From positions 1 to 35,223 of the forward strand of contig JBDSOT010000086.1 in assembly GCA_039914705.1 (NCBI GenBank): a stretch of 35,223 nt of DNA, read 5' to 3'. The notes under the pieces were generated by a model. The model ran no database searches. It had not been told where the DNA came from and saw only the letters and a program-made list of their open reading frames with translations. The stretch is from JBDSTW01 sp039914705. Its GTDB lineage: Bacteria; Pseudomonadota; Gammaproteobacteria; SURF-13. Positions 33,599 through 35,223 of the stretch are shown one piece after another (within the stretch, counting starts at the first letter, position 1; the number at the start of each line of letters is the position of its first letter). A program made the translations under genes and the position numbers.

Positions 33599-34273
33599 TT
33601 ACAGCAAACCCCGTTCGGCAAACGATACGGTCTGCCCGTCGCCGATAATGAGGTGATCGAGCACGCGAATATCGACCAATGCCAGGGCGTCTTTCAAGCG
33701 CTGCGTGATGAATTCATCTGCGGCGCTCGGCTCGGCCACCCCGGACGGGTGATTGTGAGCCAGGATCACGGCGGCAGCATTATGCCCCAATGCGCGTTTA
33801 ACAACCTCGCGCGGGTGCACGCTGGTGCCGTCGATGGTGCCGTGAAACAGCTCATCGAAACTGATAATACGATGCCGGTTATCCAGAAACAGACAGCCAA
33901 ACACCTCGTGGGCATAGCCGCGCAGGCGCGCCGTCAGATAATCGCGCGTCTCGTCGGGATTGGACAGCGCATCACCGCGCGTGAGGGTCTCGCGCAAGTG
34001 GCGCCTACCCATCTCAAGCACGGCCTGAAGCTGAACATACTTGGCCGCGCCCAACCCAAGCCCGCTGCAAAATTGCTGGTAATCCGCATTCAGCAGGCCG
34101 CGCAGACTGCCAAATGTGGTTAACAATTCGCGCGCCAAATCGACCGCCGTCTTGCCTCGCACACCAGTGCGCAGAAAAATTGCCAACAACTCGGCATCGG
34201 ACAAGGCAGCCGGGCCGTGTGCAAGCAAGCGTTCACGCGGGCGCTCATGGATCGGCCAATCAGTAATGGGCAT
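33599..34273 (-). CDS. radC: RadC/UPF0758 family JAB1/MPN metalloprotein
   Basis: 224-residue protein of the RadC family. The old DNA-repair role is not well supported in E. coli, and the biochemical function is unsettled. The N-terminal part (about 1-95) has the RPRERLLAHGPAALSDAELLAIFLRTG opening region and a helix-hairpin-helix-like GLGLGAAKYVQL segment at 71-82. The C-terminal MPN/JAMM domain has Glu123, His173 and His175 in HNHPSG and Asp186, the full zinc-ligand set. Start ATG 34271-34273 follows AAAGGA. It lies upstream of rpmB on the same strand, the common radC-rpmB-rpmG order, with 141 bases between. Confidence 0.94.
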   Translation of the reverse strand: MPITDWPIHERPRERLLAHGPAALSDAELLAIFLRTGVRGKTAVDLARELLTTFGSLRGLLNADYQQFCSGLGLGAAKYVQLQAVLEMGRRHLRETLTRGDALSNPDETRDYLTARLRGYAHEVFGCLFLDNRHRIISFDELFHGTIDGTSVHPREVVKRALGHNAAAVILAHNHPSGVAEPSAADEFITQRLKDALALVDIRVLDHLIIGDGQTVSFAERGLL

Positions 34274-34366
34274 GATTAAAATCCTTTGCTAGTCAGCAAG
34301 ATGGGGGTAAACTTTAGCCCACCCAGGCCGTCCCCGCAATCCGGGCAGGCGCACAAGAGGTATAAC

Positions 34367-34417
34367 ATGCTTTTCACAATAGCTGTGTTCTCGCGCGAAC
34401 ACACAATAATAATATGA
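34367..34417 (+). CDS. Possible 16-codon leader ORF overlapping the GAF-PAS gene start
   Basis: ATG 34367 follows AAGAGG (34355-34360) by six bases, a better ribosome-binding arrangement than that of the gene behind it. The frame codes for MLFTIAVFSREHTIII and ends with TGA 34415-34417, sharing ATGA with the ATG 34414 of the sensor gene. Within it lies the inverted repeat TGTGTTC (34384-34390) and GAACACA (34397-34403). The arrangement suggests translational coupling, with the repeat as a hairpin or operator. The peptide itself resembles nothing known, and a chance frame cannot be excluded. Confidence 0.35.
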   Translation: MLFTIAVFSREHTIII

Positions 34418-35223
34418 AAGCAGCGCTGCCTTTCAATGAACCGGACCGGCTGTCCGCCCTGAACGATTATTGCATCATGGATACCCCGCCGGAGGCCGTA
34501 TTCGACGCCTTTACACGCCTGGCCGCGTATATCTGCGGCACCCCAATTGCCTTGGTATCGCTGATTGATGCGAATCGCCAGTGGTTCAAATCAAGAGTGG
34601 GCCTGGACGTGCACGAGACGCCGCGTGAAATTGCGTTTTGTGCCCACGCAATTTTGCAAACCGACACCCTGATTATCCCCGACACTCTGGCCGATGAGCG
34701 CTTTAAAGACAATCCGCTGGTAACCACCTTCCCGCATATCCGTTTTTATGCCGGCGTTCCGCTGACCAGTCCTGAAGGACATGCCCTAGGCACTCTCTGC
34801 GTCATTGATCGTATCCCCCGCCAACTGAGTGCTGAGCAGCTAGCAGCGCTGCGTGCCTTAGGTCATGAGGCCATGACACACCTCGAACTGCGGCGCAAGA
34901 ATCTGGAGCTGGAGCCGCTGCGGGATCGACTTGAACTTATTCTGAACGAGGCCGGCGAAGGCATTTACGGCATGGACGCTCAGGGTAACACCAGCTTCGT
35001 CAGCCTCGCTGCCGCGCATATGCTGGGCTGGGAGGCACATGCGCTGATCGGAAAACCCCTGCACGAAACCATTCACCATTCCTATCACGATGGCGTGCCC
35101 TATCCGAAAGAGAGTTGCCCAATTCACACGGTACTGGCCGACCACAACACGCGCCGGGGACAGGACGAGGTATTCTGGCGTCAGGACGGGACGTCTTTCT
35201 TTGTGCAATATGTCTGCGCACCC
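34414..35223 (+). CDS. GAF-PAS sensor protein, N-terminal part (runs off window)
   Basis: Signal-sensing protein, 270 codons visible. It starts MKAALPFNEPDRLSALNDYCI, with a GAF domain at about 20-165 (FDAFTRLAAYICGTPIALVSLID, FCAHAIL, YAGVPLTS and GTLCVID, the usual GAF landmarks), then a helical linker and a PAS domain from about 170 (LILNEAGEGIYGMDAQGN, AAAHMLGW, WRQDGTSF). This organisation precedes histidine kinase, GGDEF or EAL output modules in many gammaproteobacteria; the output lies outside the window. No transmembrane segment is seen, so it is cytosolic as far as visible. No strong Shine-Dalgarno precedes ATG 34414, which is consistent with coupling to the upstream leader ORF. It is divergent from radC. 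Confidence 0.85.
   Translation, partial: MKAALPFNEPDRLSALNDYCIMDTPPEAVFDAFTRLAAYICGTPIALVSLIDANRQWFKSRVGLDVHETPREIAFCAHAILQTDTLIIPDTLADERFKDNPLVTTFPHIRFYAGVPLTSPEGHALGTLCVIDRIPRQLSAEQLAALRALGHEAMTHLELRRKNLELEPLRDRLELILNEAGEGIYGMDAQGNTSFVSLAAAHMLGWEAHALIGKPLHETIHHSYHDGVPYPKESCPIHTVLADHNTRRGQDEVFWRQDGTSFFVQYVCAP

Noticed and set aside
33560..34123. 187-codon plus-strand frame opposite radC
   Set aside because: Antisense shadow of radC, whose JAMM residues are complete.
1..35223. CRISPR array, insertion sequence, prophage, integron or defence island
   Set aside because: No regularly spaced repeats, terminal inverted repeats, transposase or integrase core, or known defence genes were seen. The three tRNA genes show no partial 3'-end duplication that would mark an attachment site, as far as reading by eye allows.

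Overview
The window reads as chromosomal core sequence of a moderately GC-rich gammaproteobacterium. The signs are the block tRNA-Leu, tig, clpP, clpX, lon, hupB, tRNA-Val, tRNA-Asp, ppiD on one strand; a DksA with the usual gammaproteobacterial motifs; a DUF3579 protein (a beta/gammaproteobacterial family); the metX-metW pair; a pseudomonad-like DesA desaturase; and the rpmB-rpmG pair next to radC. I see no insertion sequence, prophage, integrase, CRISPR array or toxin-antitoxin pair, and base and codon use look even throughout.

Layout. 1-941: N-terminal third of SMC (minus, cut by the window edge). 1003-2701: queF and an FGGY sugar kinase close to cyanobacterial/plant D-ribulose kinases, whose N-terminal codons lack a normal start. 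2702-3071: the only long gene-free stretch. 3072-11852: a giant NdvB-type cyclic beta-1,2-glucan synthase of 2926 residues. 11962-13477: cysZ and a CbbY-type HAD phosphatase, converging with an 11-base overlap. 13649-14556: dksA and a DUF3579 gene, converging. 14749-23685 (all minus): the proteostasis/nucleoid block, with a strong sigma70-like promoter before hupB, a sigma32-like promoter before lon, and a terminator after the tRNA pair. 23846-25144: a UbiH/UbiI-family hydroxylase (minus). 25366-28609: metX-metW-ampG, a tight operon. 28624-30891: a lipoprotein phospholipase D / cardiolipin synthase-like enzyme and exonuclease III (minus). 31040-32983: pyrE and desA. 33056-34273: rpmG, rpmB and radC (minus). 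34414-35223: start of a GAF-PAS sensor protein, cut by the window edge and preceded by a possible coupled leader ORF.

How the genes fit together. Trigger factor, ClpXP, Lon, HU and PpiD form a folding and degradation cluster running from nascent-chain folding to periplasmic chaperoning. NdvB, AmpG, the PLD lipoprotein and DesA all concern the envelope but are not in one operon. The FGGY kinase and the CbbY-like phosphatase both point to pentose-phosphate metabolism, which would suit a Calvin-cycle organism, but no Rubisco gene is in view.

I did not find a convincing undescribed system. The items most worth checking are the start region of the FGGY kinase, the leader ORF with an inverted repeat before the GAF-PAS gene, the isolated cyclic glucan synthase, and the helical C-terminal extension of the desaturase.
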